Source: Geothrix sp.
GTDB lineage: Bacteria > Acidobacteriota > Holophagae > Holophagales > Holophagaceae
Direction: 5' to 3'
DNA length: 64,000 nucleotides
Assembly (NCBI GenBank): GCA_030824075.1
Contig: JAVBYJ010000009.1
Span: forward strand, 1 to 64,000
In this document: positions 43,003 to 51,800 of the stretch, piece by piece
How positions within the stretch are numbered: position 1 is the stretch's first letter
How the letters are laid out: each line of letters opens with the position of its first letter
Translations under genes and position numbers: made by a program
The notes under the pieces: generated by a model
Seen by the model: the letters and a program-made list of their open reading frames with translations, nothing else
What the model was told of the DNA's origin: nothing
Databases searched by the model: none

Positions 43003-44682
43003 ATGAACCTTGTCCTGGTCGCCATTCACCTCGAAGCCTCCGCGCGGGCGGTGCCGCTGGGCCCAGCCATGCTGGCCTCGGTGGTGAAGCGGGCCTTTCC
43101 AGGTGCGGTTCACACGCAGATCCTGGATCTCTTTCTCCACCAATCCGCCGAAGCCTGTGCGACGCAGATCCTGGCCTTGAATCCCGACTGGGTGGGGCTT
43201 TCCCTCTATGTCTGGAACCGGGCGCTGGGGCGGGAGATCGCTCGAATTCTGAGGGCCCGGAAACCGTCGCTCCTGCTTTTCGCGGGAGGATCGGAAGCGA
43301 CCGCTGATCCAGGGGGCGTCATGGGCGAGGGCTTCCTCGATCTGGTGCTTCCGGGTGAGGGCGAGGATCTCCTCGTCGAGGTGGTGGGGCGTTTGCTCAA
43401 GGGCACGCCGGTGGCCGAGATCCGGCGGGCCATCCGCCCCGCTTCTGTGAAAGACCTGGCCACCCTGCCTTCCCCCTACCTGGATGGCAGCCTGGATCCG
43501 GCCGCCTATCCGGGCATGCTCTGGGAACTATCCCGGGGGTGTCCTTTTCGTTGCGATTTCTGCTTCGAATCCCGGGGGACCGAGGGCACCCGGCGCGTCC
43601 CCATGGAGCGCGTGAAGGCGGAGCTGCTGCATTTCGAGGCCTGTGGGGTCAGCCAGGTCTTCGTGCTGGATCCCACCTTCAACTTCGACAAGCGTCAGGC
43701 CAAGGCCATCCTGCGCTTGATTGCAGCGCAGGCGCCAGCCATCCACTTCTTCTTCGAGATCCGAAGCGAATTCATCGACCCTGAATTGGCCCGGCTCTTC
43801 GCCGCCATCCGGTGTTCCCTGCAGATCGGGTTGCAGAGCGCCGATGACACGGTGCTGCGAAACATCAACAGGAGCATCGATCCGGAGGACTTCGAGGCCA
43901 AGGTCCTCCTCCTGCATGAGGCGGGCGCCACCTATGGCTTCGATCTGATCTATGGCTTGCCGGGAGACACGCTGGAGGGCTTCCACGCCAGCCTCGACTT
44001 TGCGCTCAGTCTCGCCCCCAATCACCTGGACATCTTCCCCCTGTCGGTGCTGCCCGGGACGCGCCTGCACGACACGGCGCCAGACTTTGGCCTCCAGCAC
44101 CTGAAGGACATCCCCTACACCGTGTTGGCCTCGCCGGGTTTCAGCGAAGCGGATATGCGCGCCGCGGCCCGCACGGCCCAGGCCTGCGATCGGATGTACA
44201 ACCAGGGGAAAGCCGTGCCCTGGTTCGCCCTGCTGATGGAGGCGCTCGGCTGGGCGCCCTCGGAGTTGTTCACCCGCTTCGCTGACTTCCTGGACGCGCA
44301 CGCTGATCCGGATACCACCGCCCTTCAGGTGGCCTTTTTCACTTCCTGCTTTTCTGATCCGAAGGCGGCTGCCGTGGCGGCGGATATCGTCAGCTACTTC
44401 GGCTACTCAGGGGCCTTGATGGAGGCGGCAGAGCGGAACCCCCAGAGCCCTTCGGATGACCCCGAGGCCTGGCTGCGCACGCACACGCGTCTGGCCCCCT
44501 TCCACCACGACCCTCGGGCGCTGCTGGACCTGCTGGAATCCGGCCTCACGGACCTGGAAGGTCTGGCCTGCACCCTCCCCGACCACCCCTGCCAGGCCCT
44601 GCTCTCGATCGAGGGCGGTGATCCCATGCTGCGGATCGCCAGCCCAGCGGAGGCTGCAGCCTTTGGGCGCAACACCATTTGA
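43003..44682 (+). CDS. B12-binding-domain radical SAM protein
   Basis: A 559-residue protein with an N-terminal cobalamin-binding-like Rossmann domain (LDLFLHQSAEACATQILALN, LSLYVWNRALGREIARILRA, LFAGGSEATADP) and a radical-SAM barrel whose cluster motif is LSRGCPFRCDFCFE (Cys-x3-Cys-x2-Cys). IGLQSADDTVLRNINRS and YGFDLIYGLPGDTLEGF are typical barrel motifs. The C-terminal part is helical. Such proteins perform methylations or other difficult radical chemistry, and the substrate is unknown. I chose ATG 43003 with GAGGAA upstream over one seven codons earlier. It is divergent from rapA. Confidence 0.85.
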   Translation: MNLVLVAIHLEASARAVPLGPAMLASVVKRAFPGAVHTQILDLFLHQSAEACATQILALNPDWVGLSLYVWNRALGREIARILRARKPSLLLFAGGSEATADPGGVMGEGFLDLVLPGEGEDLLVEVVGRLLKGTPVAEIRRAIRPASVKDLATLPSPYLDGSLDPAAYPGMLWELSRGCPFRCDFCFESRGTEGTRRVPMERVKAELLHFEACGVSQVFVLDPTFNFDKRQAKAILRLIAAQAPAIHFFFEIRSEFIDPELARLFAAIRCSLQIGLQSADDTVLRNINRSIDPEDFEAKVLLLHEAGATYGFDLIYGLPGDTLEGFHASLDFALSLAPNHLDIFPLSVLPGTRLHDTAPDFGLQHLKDIPYTVLASPGFSEADMRAAARTAQACDRMYNQGKAVPWFALLMEALGWAPSELFTRFADFLDAHADPDTTALQVAFFTSCFSDPKAAAVAADIVSYFGYSGALMEAAERNPQSPSDDPEAWLRTHTRLAPFHHDPRALLDLLESGLTDLEGLACTLPDHPCQALLSIEGGDPMLRIASPAEAAAFGRNTI

Positions 44683-44703
44683 ATCGACTAGAATCATTTC
44701 CCC

Positions 44704-45204
44704 ATGCCCTCCGCCGCCCCCATTCATCTCGGCCCTGACTACGTCCGCTTCATGACGGGTGGGGTGTCCATCAACACGGGCTCCGGCGGCAGCGATGGGC
44801 TGCCTAGCCAGTGCCGGGCCTTCGGCTGTCGGGTGGATGCGGAGGGCGGCCGCATCACCGTGTTCCTGGCGGCGCCCCAGGCCGCGGATCTTCTGCGGGA
44901 CGTCACCCGGTCCCAAGCCGTGGCGGTGGTCTTCAGCGACCCGCCCACGCACCGGACGATGCAGGTCAAGGGCCGGGATGCCCGGGTGGAGTCCTTGGCG
45001 GAGGGCGATCTCGCACGGGTCTCGGCCTATCGGACGGCCTTCGTCCAGTGCCTCCTTCCCCTCGGCTTCACCGAGTCCACGGTCCGAGCCTTCCTGGACT
45101 GCCCGGATGAGCAGCTCGTGGCCGTGACCTTCACGCCGGATGCCGCCTTCAACCAGACACCGGGCGCCCAGGCCGGCACCCCGCTGATCCCGGGGGCCGG
45201 ATGA
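44704..45204 (+). CDS. Pyridoxamine 5'-phosphate oxidase-like FMN split-barrel protein
   Basis: A 166-residue protein with the flavin split-barrel pattern: FMTGGVSINTGSGGSDGLPS, CRVDAEGGRITVFLAAPQAA and a central AVVFSDPPTHRTMQVKGRDA. The substrate is unknown. The stop overlaps the start of the next gene, which itself begins with a related split barrel, so the two proteins are made together and may form one complex. The residues GGVSINTGSG replace the usual catalytic loop of true PNPOx, so it need not act on vitamin B6. Confidence 0.72.
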   Translation: MPSAAPIHLGPDYVRFMTGGVSINTGSGGSDGLPSQCRAFGCRVDAEGGRITVFLAAPQAADLLRDVTRSQAVAVVFSDPPTHRTMQVKGRDARVESLAEGDLARVSAYRTAFVQCLLPLGFTESTVRAFLDCPDEQLVAVTFTPDAAFNQTPGAQAGTPLIPGAG

Positions 45205-46541
45205 TCCCCTTCCGCGCCCTCCGCGATTGCCTTGATGGTGCCATCCCAGGTGTGGTCTCTACCTGCGCGCCGGACGGCACGCCCAACGTGGCCTACATGT
45301 CCCAGGGCCAGTACGTCGATTCACAGCACCTGGCCCTGTCGTACCAGTTCTTCAACCGGACCCGCCAGAACATCCTGGCCAACCCCCACGCCATCCTGGG
45401 CCTCATCCACCCCCAGACGGCCCAGCAGTACCGGGTCCGCTTGACCTACGAGCGAACCGAGACCGCGGGCCCGATCTTCGAATCCATGAAGGCCAAGCTG
45501 GCGGGCATCGCCTCCCACACGGGCATGAGCGGGGTATTCCGCCTGCTGGGATCGGACCTCTACCGCATCGACCAGGTGGAAGTGGTGCCTGGGACCACCC
45601 TGCCCGCGCCGGTTCCGGCCGTGGATTACCTCCCGGCCCTGCGGGCCTGCATGGAACGCCTGCCCGCCACCCCGGATGCGGAATCCCTGCTGGACACCCT
45701 GCTGGACGGCCTGGAGCGGCACTTCGGCATCGAACACGCCCTGGTCATGATGCTGGATCCCGGCCGGGCCCGTCTCTACACCGTGGCCAGCCGCGGCTAT
45801 GCGACCTCGGGCGTGGGCTCTGAGATCCAGGTGGGGGACGGGGTGATCGGTGTCGCCGCCCGTGAGCGCGTGCCCATCCGCATCTCGCACATGACCTCCG
45901 AGTACGCGTACGGCCTGGCCATGCGCGAGGGTGCCGCGCCGGGCCTCCCGCCGGACACCGAGATCCCCTTCCCGGGCTTGGCCGCGCCGGGCAGCCAACT
46001 GGCCGTGCCCATTCCCGGCGTCCGTGAACCGCTCGGGGTGCTCTTCGTGGAAAGCCCTACCGAGATGCGGTTCTCCCATGCCGATGAGGACGCCCTGGTG
46101 GCCCTGGTGGCACAGGTTGGGGCCCTCTTCCGGCTCTTTCTTGCCGAGCTTGAACTGGGAGAGGAAGCCCAGCCCATGGTGGAGAAGGAACCCCATCCGA
46201 GCGGGACTCCCCTGCGGGTCCGGCGTTTCGCCTCCAATGACAGCGTCTTCCTGGGGGACGACTACCTCATCAAGGGGGTGGCGGGGAACATCCTGTGGAC
46301 CCTGCTGCAGGACCACCAGGCCCTCGGGCGGACGCAGTTCAGCAACCGGGAGCTCCGCGCCGATCCGCGGGTGCGCCTGCCGGATCAGAGCGACAACCTG
46401 GAGGCTCGGCTGGTCCTGCTCCACCGCCGCCTGGCGGAGCGGCAGGCCTGCGTCCAGCTGGAGAAGACGGGTCGGGGACGCTTCCGCCTGGTGGTTTGTC
46501 GACCCCTGGAATTGGAAGACATGGATCTGGGAATGGCCTGA
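45201..46541 (+). CDS. FMN split-barrel plus GAF-domain protein
   Basis: A 446-residue fusion. Residues 1-135 are a PNPOx-like barrel (GVVSTCAPDGTPNVAYMSQG, QFFNRTRQNILANPHAILGL). Residues 155-325 are a GAF domain (LLDGLERHFGIEHALVMMLD, VGDGVIGVAARERVPIRI, LAVPIPGVREPLGVLFVES). The end (RFASNDSVFLGDDYLIKG, then ILWTLLQDH) looks like a winged helix with a transcription-factor style tail. This suggests a sensor that joins a flavin or redox signal to DNA binding, an inference from domain order. It overlaps the previous gene by four bases. Confidence 0.78.
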   Translation: MIPFRALRDCLDGAIPGVVSTCAPDGTPNVAYMSQGQYVDSQHLALSYQFFNRTRQNILANPHAILGLIHPQTAQQYRVRLTYERTETAGPIFESMKAKLAGIASHTGMSGVFRLLGSDLYRIDQVEVVPGTTLPAPVPAVDYLPALRACMERLPATPDAESLLDTLLDGLERHFGIEHALVMMLDPGRARLYTVASRGYATSGVGSEIQVGDGVIGVAARERVPIRISHMTSEYAYGLAMREGAAPGLPPDTEIPFPGLAAPGSQLAVPIPGVREPLGVLFVESPTEMRFSHADEDALVALVAQVGALFRLFLAELELGEEAQPMVEKEPHPSGTPLRVRRFASNDSVFLGDDYLIKGVAGNILWTLLQDHQALGRTQFSNRELRADPRVRLPDQSDNLEARLVLLHRRLAERQACVQLEKTGRGRFRLVVCRPLELEDMDLGMA

Positions 46542-46571
46542 ATCCTCCGGGTTGCCTGATGAATCTCATTT

Positions 46572-46632
46572 TTCTTAAAAGCTTCTTAAAAGCTTGCTAA
46601 TTCTTTCTTAAGGGTGGAAAAAAACTATAAAC
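46572..46632 (+). promoter_or_regulatory. Four 11-bp direct repeats and -10 box before the cytochrome genes
   Basis: TTCTTAAAAGC (46572), TTCTTAAAAGC (46583), TTGCTAATTCT (46594) and TTCTTAAGGGT (46605) lie in exact 11-base steps. They are followed 13 bases later by TATAAA (about 46,629) after an A run. Eleven-base direct repeats next to the -10 box are the hallmark of PhoB/OmpR-family activator sites. This is the only promoter-like region for the cytochrome operon. Confidence 0.6.
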
Positions 46633-46699
46633 GAACCTGCCCTGGTGCGATAAACCCTCATCGGGATTCAAACCCCCCCGACCCCTGATGAGGTGAAGC

Positions 46700-47242
46700 A
46701 TGTCCCTGACCCGCCCCTTCCTCCTGGCCTTTCTCGGCGCGGCCGTGGCCCAGGCCGGAGCACCCCCCAAGTCCATCCTCCAGCGTGGGGCCTACCTGGT
46801 CCGTGTAGGCGGCTGCAACGACTGCCACACGCCCCTCAAGATGGGCGCCAAGGGCCCCGAGCCGGACATGACCCGCATGTTGTCCGGGCACCCGGAGGCC
46901 CTGAAGATGCCCCCCGCCCCCCAGCTGCCCGAAGGCCCCTGGGGCTGGACCGGAGCCGCCACGGCCACCGCTTTCGCCGGGCCCTGGGGCGTAAGCTTCG
47001 CTGCGAACCTCACCCCGGACAAGGAAACCGGGCTGGGCAGCTGGACCGAGGCCCAGTTCCTTCAGATGATTCGCACCGGCCGCCACCTGGGCCAGGGGCG
47101 CCCCATCCTGCCACCCATGCCCGTCCCGAGCCTCCACGCAGCCACGGAGGCGGATCAGAAGGCCATCTTCGCCTACCTGAAATCCATTCCTGCCGTTTCA
47201 AACCGGGTGCCCGCCGTGGTCGAGCCCGTCGCCTCCCACTGA
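46700..47242 (+). CDS. Periplasmic c-type cytochrome, monohaem
   Basis: A 180-residue secreted protein with an N-terminal signal (RPFLLAFLGAAVAQAGAPP) and one haem site, GGCNDCHTPL. It carries a possible distal Met in the C-terminal half (LPPMPVPSLHA) and the final helix ADQKAIFAYLKSIPAV typical of class I cytochromes. GAGGTG precedes the ATG. The next gene codes for a dihaem cytochrome 13 bases downstream, so electrons may pass between them. A role in extracellular or respiratory electron transfer fits a Geothrix-like bacterium but is inference. Confidence 0.88.
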   Translation: MSLTRPFLLAFLGAAVAQAGAPPKSILQRGAYLVRVGGCNDCHTPLKMGAKGPEPDMTRMLSGHPEALKMPPAPQLPEGPWGWTGAATATAFAGPWGVSFAANLTPDKETGLGSWTEAQFLQMIRTGRHLGQGRPILPPMPVPSLHAATEADQKAIFAYLKSIPAVSNRVPAVVEPVASH

Positions 47243-47255
47243 TCCCGGATTCCCC

Positions 47256-48281
47256 ATGCGCGCCCTTCTCCTCGTGGCCGCGGCGGCCCTTGGCCTGACG
47301 CCAGGGACCGCGCGGACCCTTCCTCAGCCGCCCCACCTGCTGACCCAGACCGGTCTGTATTCGGCCCCTGGGGTTGTGGACGCCCGGCACCTGGCCTACG
47401 CGCCCCAGTACCCTCTGTGGACCGATGGCGCGGCCAAGTCGCGATGGCTTCATCTCCCGGCAGGGAAGGACATCGATGGCGGGGACGAGGACGGCTGGGT
47501 CTTCCCCGTGGGCACCAGGGTCTGGAAGGAGTTCCGCTTCCAGGGCCGCAAGGTCGAGACCCGCATGATCTGGAAAGCCGGGCCGAGAACCTGGGTCTTC
47601 GCCAGCTATGCCTGGAACGAGGCCCAGACCGAGGCCACCCTCGTGCCCGCGGACGGTCTTCCGGACGCCGCTGAAGTGGCCCCCGGCGTGTGGCATCGCA
47701 TCCCCTCCCGGGCCGACTGCCGAAACTGCCACGGCCAGGAGTCGGTGGACATGCTTGGCTTCAACGCCCTCCAGCTCTCACCGGACCGGGATCCGGACGC
47801 CATCCACGGCGAACCCCTGCAGCCCGGCATGGTTACACTCGACGATCTGGTGGCGCGGCGCCTGCTGCGAGGCGCCCGGCCCGACCTGCTGAGCCGTCCG
47901 CCCCGCATCCAGGCCGATCAGGCCGCCACCCGATCCGTCCTGGGCTACCTCCAGGCCAACTGTGCCTCCTGCCATCGGGGCGACCGGCCCCTCCCCGGGT
48001 TGGACCTGGATTTCCGCCACACGTCCCACCTCATCCGGGGGGCCGACGAACCCGGCCTCCGCACCACCCTGGGGCGCCCCAGCGTCTATCAGGCACCTGG
48101 CGCCGCCGGGGATCCTCGGCTGAGCCCCGGCGTTCCAGACCAAAGCACCCTGATCCACCGCATGGCTTCCCGTCGCCCCGCTGCCCAGATGCCCCCCCTG
48201 GGCTCGGCCCTGGTGGACCAGGAAGCCGTGGCCCGCCTTCGCCGCTGGGTTGCCGATCTGCCGCTCGCGGCTTCGCACTGA
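47256..48281 (+). CDS. SO_2930-family dihaem c-type cytochrome
   Basis: A 341-residue exported protein (MRALLLVAAAALGLTPGTA is the signal). It has two haem motifs, DCRNCHGQES near residue 150 and NCASCHRGDR near residue 234, and the family's conserved opening APQYPLWTDGAAKSRWLHLP plus AQMPPLGSALVDQEAVARLR at the end. Members of this group occur with secreted partner proteins in surface-electron-transfer or phosphorus-related gene sets; here the partner is the cytochrome just upstream. The upstream PhoB/OmpR-like repeats probably control both. Confidence 0.87.
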   Translation: MRALLLVAAAALGLTPGTARTLPQPPHLLTQTGLYSAPGVVDARHLAYAPQYPLWTDGAAKSRWLHLPAGKDIDGGDEDGWVFPVGTRVWKEFRFQGRKVETRMIWKAGPRTWVFASYAWNEAQTEATLVPADGLPDAAEVAPGVWHRIPSRADCRNCHGQESVDMLGFNALQLSPDRDPDAIHGEPLQPGMVTLDDLVARRLLRGARPDLLSRPPRIQADQAATRSVLGYLQANCASCHRGDRPLPGLDLDFRHTSHLIRGADEPGLRTTLGRPSVYQAPGAAGDPRLSPGVPDQSTLIHRMASRRPAAQMPPLGSALVDQEAVARLRRWVADLPLAASH

Positions 48282-48315
48282 CCCTGCTTCCCGTTCCCTT
48301 TCCATGAGGTCCGCC

Positions 48316-49278
48316 ATGCATCCATCCCGCCCCATCCCCTCCCGCCCAGACCTGCTCGCGGCCATGTTGCGCATCCGGGCCTATGAAGAGAAGATCGTGG
48401 CCTTCAGCGAGGCCGGCCCCTTTCCCCACGTCTGCACCTCGGTCGGGCAGGAAGCCGCCGCCGTGGGCGTGGTCTCGGCCCTCGACCCCGAGGACCAGAT
48501 CCTCACCAACCACCGCAGCGCCGGGCATCTCCTTTCCCGGGGCGCCGATCCCGGCCGCCTCCTCGCCGAGGTCATGGGCCGCAGCACGGGCTACTGCAAG
48601 GGCAAGAGCGGCACCCTCCACATCTCCGCCAAGGAACTGGGCGTGATCCTCACCTCGACCATCGTGGGGGGCGAGCTGTCCCTGGCGCCCGGTGTGGCCC
48701 TCTCCCGGAGCCTGCTGGGTGGCGATGGCATCGTCGTCTGCTTCTTCGGGGACGGCGCCGCCTGTGAGGGCATCTTCCATGAATCGCTGAACCTGGCCTC
48801 GGTATGGAACCTGCCGGTGCTCTACGTCTGCGAGAACAACCAGTGGCAGGCCTTCGTGCACCGCAAGGAAACCATGGTGGGTGACCACGTCGCTCCCTGG
48901 GCGGCGGCTTATGGCATGGACAGCCTCACGGTGGATGGCAACGACGTGGAGGCGGTGCTGGAAGCCGCCACCCGCGCCGCAGCCCAGGTCCGTACGACCC
49001 GCCGCCCCTTCCTGCTGGAGGCCTGGACCTACCGCCAGCGCGGGCACATGGAGCCCCACGACCAGTCCTATGTGGATCCCGCCGAACTCGCGGCCTGGCT
49101 GTCGAAGGACCCCATCAGCCGCCTGGAGGCCCGCCTTCTGGCCTCTGAGGAGCTGACGCGGGAGGGCCTTGAGGCCCTTCGCCTGGAAGCCCACGCCGCC
49201 ATGGAAGCGGCCGCCGCGTTCGCCCTTGCGTCGCCCTATCCCGATCCCTCTGAACTCACCGCCGACGTCTACGCCTGA
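48316..49278 (+). CDS. Thiamine diphosphate-dependent 2-oxoacid or acetoin dehydrogenase, E1 alpha
   Basis: A 320-residue alpha chain of a heterotetrameric E1. ILTNHRSAGHLLSRGADPGR and GKSGTLHI are substrate-channel motifs, and the thiamine-diphosphate motif runs from GDGAACEGIFHESLNLAS to ENNQWQ. The GHMEPHDQSYVDP phosphorylation-loop-like segment is present. By pattern it is nearer to acetoin dehydrogenase/pyruvate E1 than to the branched-chain type. ATG 48316 has GAGGT five bases upstream. The beta gene follows 10 bases later, but no E2 or E3 gene lies in the window, so the complex must borrow those subunits. Confidence 0.87.
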   Translation: MHPSRPIPSRPDLLAAMLRIRAYEEKIVAFSEAGPFPHVCTSVGQEAAAVGVVSALDPEDQILTNHRSAGHLLSRGADPGRLLAEVMGRSTGYCKGKSGTLHISAKELGVILTSTIVGGELSLAPGVALSRSLLGGDGIVVCFFGDGAACEGIFHESLNLASVWNLPVLYVCENNQWQAFVHRKETMVGDHVAPWAAAYGMDSLTVDGNDVEAVLEAATRAAAQVRTTRRPFLLEAWTYRQRGHMEPHDQSYVDPAELAAWLSKDPISRLEARLLASEELTREGLEALRLEAHAAMEAAAAFALASPYPDPSELTADVYA

Positions 49279-49288
49279 GGAGCCACCC

Positions 49289-50263
49289 ATGTCCCTGATG
49301 ACCGCCCACGATGCCCTCGGCCAGGCCCTGGCCGAAGAAATGCGCCGCGACAGCCGCGTGCTGATGTTCGGCGAAGGCGTTGCCACCAAGCGCACGGACC
49401 TGCTGGAAGCCTTCGGTCCGCAGCGCGTACGGAACACCCCCCTGGCCGAGGGGATCATCGCCGGCACCGCCGCCGGTGCCGCCGCCACGGGTTTGCGGCC
49501 GGTGGTGGATCTGCTCTTCGCGCCTTTCCTCTGCTTCGCCATGGACGAGATCGTGAACAGCGCAGGCAAGCTGCGCTACATGTCCGGCGGCCAGTTCGCC
49601 TTCCCCACGGTGGTGCTTGCCATGACCGGCGGCGGCTGGACCGTGGGCGCCCAGCACAACCACAACGTCGAGGCCTGGTTCGTCCACAGTCCGGGCCTGA
49701 AGGTGGTGATGCCCGCCACGCCGGAAGATTTCAAGGGCCTCATGAAATCAGCCATCCGGGACGACAACCCCGTGCTGTTCTTCATGGACATGGGGCTGGC
49801 CTTCGTCCCCGGGGAGGTCTCCGAGGGCGAGGTGCTGATCCCCCTGGGCCAGGCGGCCGTCCGCCGCAAAGGCACGGATGTCACCCTCATCTCGTACGCC
49901 AAGACCGTACACACCTGCCTGGCCGCTGCCGAGACGCTGGCGGAACAGGGCGTCTCCGCCGAGGTCATCGACCTGCGCACCCTGAAGCCCCTGGACGAGG
50001 CCACGATCCTGGCCTCGGTGCGCAAGACCGGTCGAGCCCTCGTCGTCCACGAGGCGAGCCGCCTCTGCGGCGTGGGGGCCGAGGTGGCCGCCATCCTTTC
50101 AGAGAAGGCCTTCGAGGCGCTCAAGGCCCCCGTGCTGAGAATCACCGGGCCCGATGCCCCGGCGCCCTCCAGCTACGTGCTGGAACAGGCGTTCATACCC
50201 CAGACCGAGGCCATTGTGGCGGCGGGATTGGAGCTGGTGCGTGGGGCCGTGAGTGTGCCCTGA
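49289..50263 (+). CDS. Thiamine diphosphate-dependent 2-oxoacid or acetoin dehydrogenase, E1 beta
   Basis: A 324-residue beta chain. LMFGEGVATKRTDLLEAFG and NTPLAEGIIAGTAAGAAATG mark the N-terminal domain, MTGGGWTVGAQHNHNVEAWF the cofactor-facing loop, and VIDLRTLKPLDEATILASV the C-terminal transketolase-type domain. It pairs with the alpha chain upstream. The start at 49289 follows GAGGAGCCACCC. A hairpin follows 20 bases after the stop. Confidence 0.87.
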   Translation: MSLMTAHDALGQALAEEMRRDSRVLMFGEGVATKRTDLLEAFGPQRVRNTPLAEGIIAGTAAGAAATGLRPVVDLLFAPFLCFAMDEIVNSAGKLRYMSGGQFAFPTVVLAMTGGGWTVGAQHNHNVEAWFVHSPGLKVVMPATPEDFKGLMKSAIRDDNPVLFFMDMGLAFVPGEVSEGEVLIPLGQAAVRRKGTDVTLISYAKTVHTCLAAAETLAEQGVSAEVIDLRTLKPLDEATILASVRKTGRALVVHEASRLCGVGAEVAAILSEKAFEALKAPVLRITGPDAPAPSSYVLEQAFIPQTEAIVAAGLELVRGAVSVP

Positions 50264-50283
50264 GCATCCGCAGTCATTTGGGT

Positions 50284-50343
50284 CTGTTTTCAAAGTGGAT
50301 GCGAGCCGCGACGCCGTCCAGCCGCACCCCACCTTGAAAACAG
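50284..50343. terminator. Large inverted repeat between two convergent genes
   Basis: CTGTTTTCAAAGTGG (50284-50298) and CCACCTTGAAAACAG (50329-50343) pair over 15 bases with one mismatch around a 30-base GC-rich loop. It lies between convergent stop codons and may end both transcripts. The sequence CACCTTGAAAACAG recurs at 60,131-60,144, at the end of mlaD, so the arm is a dispersed element. Confidence 0.5.
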
Positions 50344-50346
50344 GCT

Positions 50347-51633
50347 CTAAATGAGGTTGCTGATACTCGGCTCGGCGGGCCTCTCGCTCAACCCTTTGTG
50401 CCATTCCTGGTGGATGGGAAGCCGGATCTTGAAGGAGCTGCCCTTGCCCGGCTCGCTGGAGACGTGCAGGTTTCCCCCGTGCCCGTGAACAATGCCATAC
50501 ACCACCGAAAGGCCGAGTCCCGTTCCCTGGCCCACCTGCTTGGTGGTGAAGAAGGGCTCGAAAATCCTCTCCATCGTATGGGGCTCCATGCCGCATCCAG
50601 TGTCCTCAATGGTGAGGAGGACGCAGGGCTCCAGAAAGGACTGATCACCGATCCTCCGGCCGCTTTCCGCCTGCTGGAGGTGGATGGATAGGACGCCACC
50701 ATCGGGCTGCATGGCCTGGCTGCCATTGATGCCCAGGTTCATGATCACCTGGTGGAGCTGGGAGGGGTCCCCAAGGATCCTGATCCCTTCGGTCAGATGA
50801 CTCCGCACGTCGATGTTCCGGGGGAGGGTGGTCTCAAGCAGGCTGATCACCTCTGTCACGAGGCTCGTGAGGTCGAAGGGAACCCAGGTGTCATCCGTGC
50901 GGCGGCTGAAGTTGAGGATCTGGGCACTCAGTTCCTTGGCACGGCCACCCACCTGCTGGATGATTTCCAATTTTCTCTGGATGGGGCTGTCCGCTCCGAC
51001 CTGCCTTTCAATGAGCTCGGCTGCGGTGAGAATGGCGCCGATCAGGTTGTTGAAGTCGTGGGCCATGCCTCCTGCCAGTGCCCCAAGGGCATCCATCTTC
51101 TGAACCTGGCGGAGATGACGGTCCTTCTCGACCTCAAGGGTGATATCCCTGAGCCTCACCACCACCGATTCGACGATGCCTTCGAGGGTGCGCACCGGGG
51201 AGACCGTCCCCTCAAAGGTGATGCTTTTCCCGGCATGGGTCTTCAGGGATGAGCGGCCCGTCCAGGCTTGGCCAGAGCGCGCCTGCTCCAGCGCGGCGGC
51301 CAGGATCGGGCACTCGAACAGGTCCATGAACTTCTGGTTGGGAGTCCAGTGGCTGGGGTTCCCGAAGGTCTGCGAAAAATTGGTGTTCGAGTAAATAATG
51401 GCGTCATCCCCGGCATCAAGGATGGCGATGACTTCCATGACCTGATCAAGGGCGGAGGAAAGGCGCTTGCTCGTTTCCTCTAGCTGCCTTTTTTCTGTGA
51501 CTTCTTTGGCCACCGCCAAGGTCCCCCGATGTTTGTAATCGCTGAGACTAGAATAGTTGCAAAATCCGAATGACATGAAAGGGGGGAGGGAATGAGAGGG
51601 GCGGGTCGAATGGCGCAAGCGATCAGTACCCAT
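50347..51633 (-). CDS. PAS-domain sensor histidine kinase
   Basis: A soluble kinase of 428 residues. A short N-terminal piece ending TLAVAKEVTEKRQLEETSKR resembles the linker after a PAS domain, so an upstream PAS domain may have been lost. One PAS unit follows (IAILDAGDDAIIYSNTNFSQ). The H-box is LAGGMAHDFNNLIGAIL, then the N-box MNLGINGSQAM, the G1 box IEDTGCGMEP and the G2 box GTGLGLSVVYGIVHGHGG. It has no receiver domain and no adjacent response regulator in the same unit, so its partner is elsewhere. ATG 51633 has AGGAGA at good distance. Confidence 0.85.
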   Translation of the reverse strand: MGTDRLRHSTRPSHSLPPFMSFGFCNYSSLSDYKHRGTLAVAKEVTEKRQLEETSKRLSSALDQVMEVIAILDAGDDAIIYSNTNFSQTFGNPSHWTPNQKFMDLFECPILAAALEQARSGQAWTGRSSLKTHAGKSITFEGTVSPVRTLEGIVESVVVRLRDITLEVEKDRHLRQVQKMDALGALAGGMAHDFNNLIGAILTAAELIERQVGADSPIQRKLEIIQQVGGRAKELSAQILNFSRRTDDTWVPFDLTSLVTEVISLLETTLPRNIDVRSHLTEGIRILGDPSQLHQVIMNLGINGSQAMQPDGGVLSIHLQQAESGRRIGDQSFLEPCVLLTIEDTGCGMEPHTMERIFEPFFTTKQVGQGTGLGLSVVYGIVHGHGGNLHVSSEPGKGSSFKIRLPIHQEWHKGLSERPAEPSISNLI

Positions 51634-51800
51634 TGGAATCTCCTGGATCTCAAAGCCTCATGAACAAGCCGGGCAAGGAGGATCTCAAGATCTTCGGAAT
51701 CATAGATCCCGCCCTGAAGGTGGGATTCGAATTCCGCTGAACGGTGCTGTTTTTGCCTCCGAACGGACGATCTTCCGGCCCTTGGCTCAAAGCCGATCCG

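Noticed and set aside
48031..49569. A 512-codon minus-strand frame across the cytochrome and E1 genes
   Set aside because: It crosses three genes with full motif support on the plus strand and has no ribosome site.
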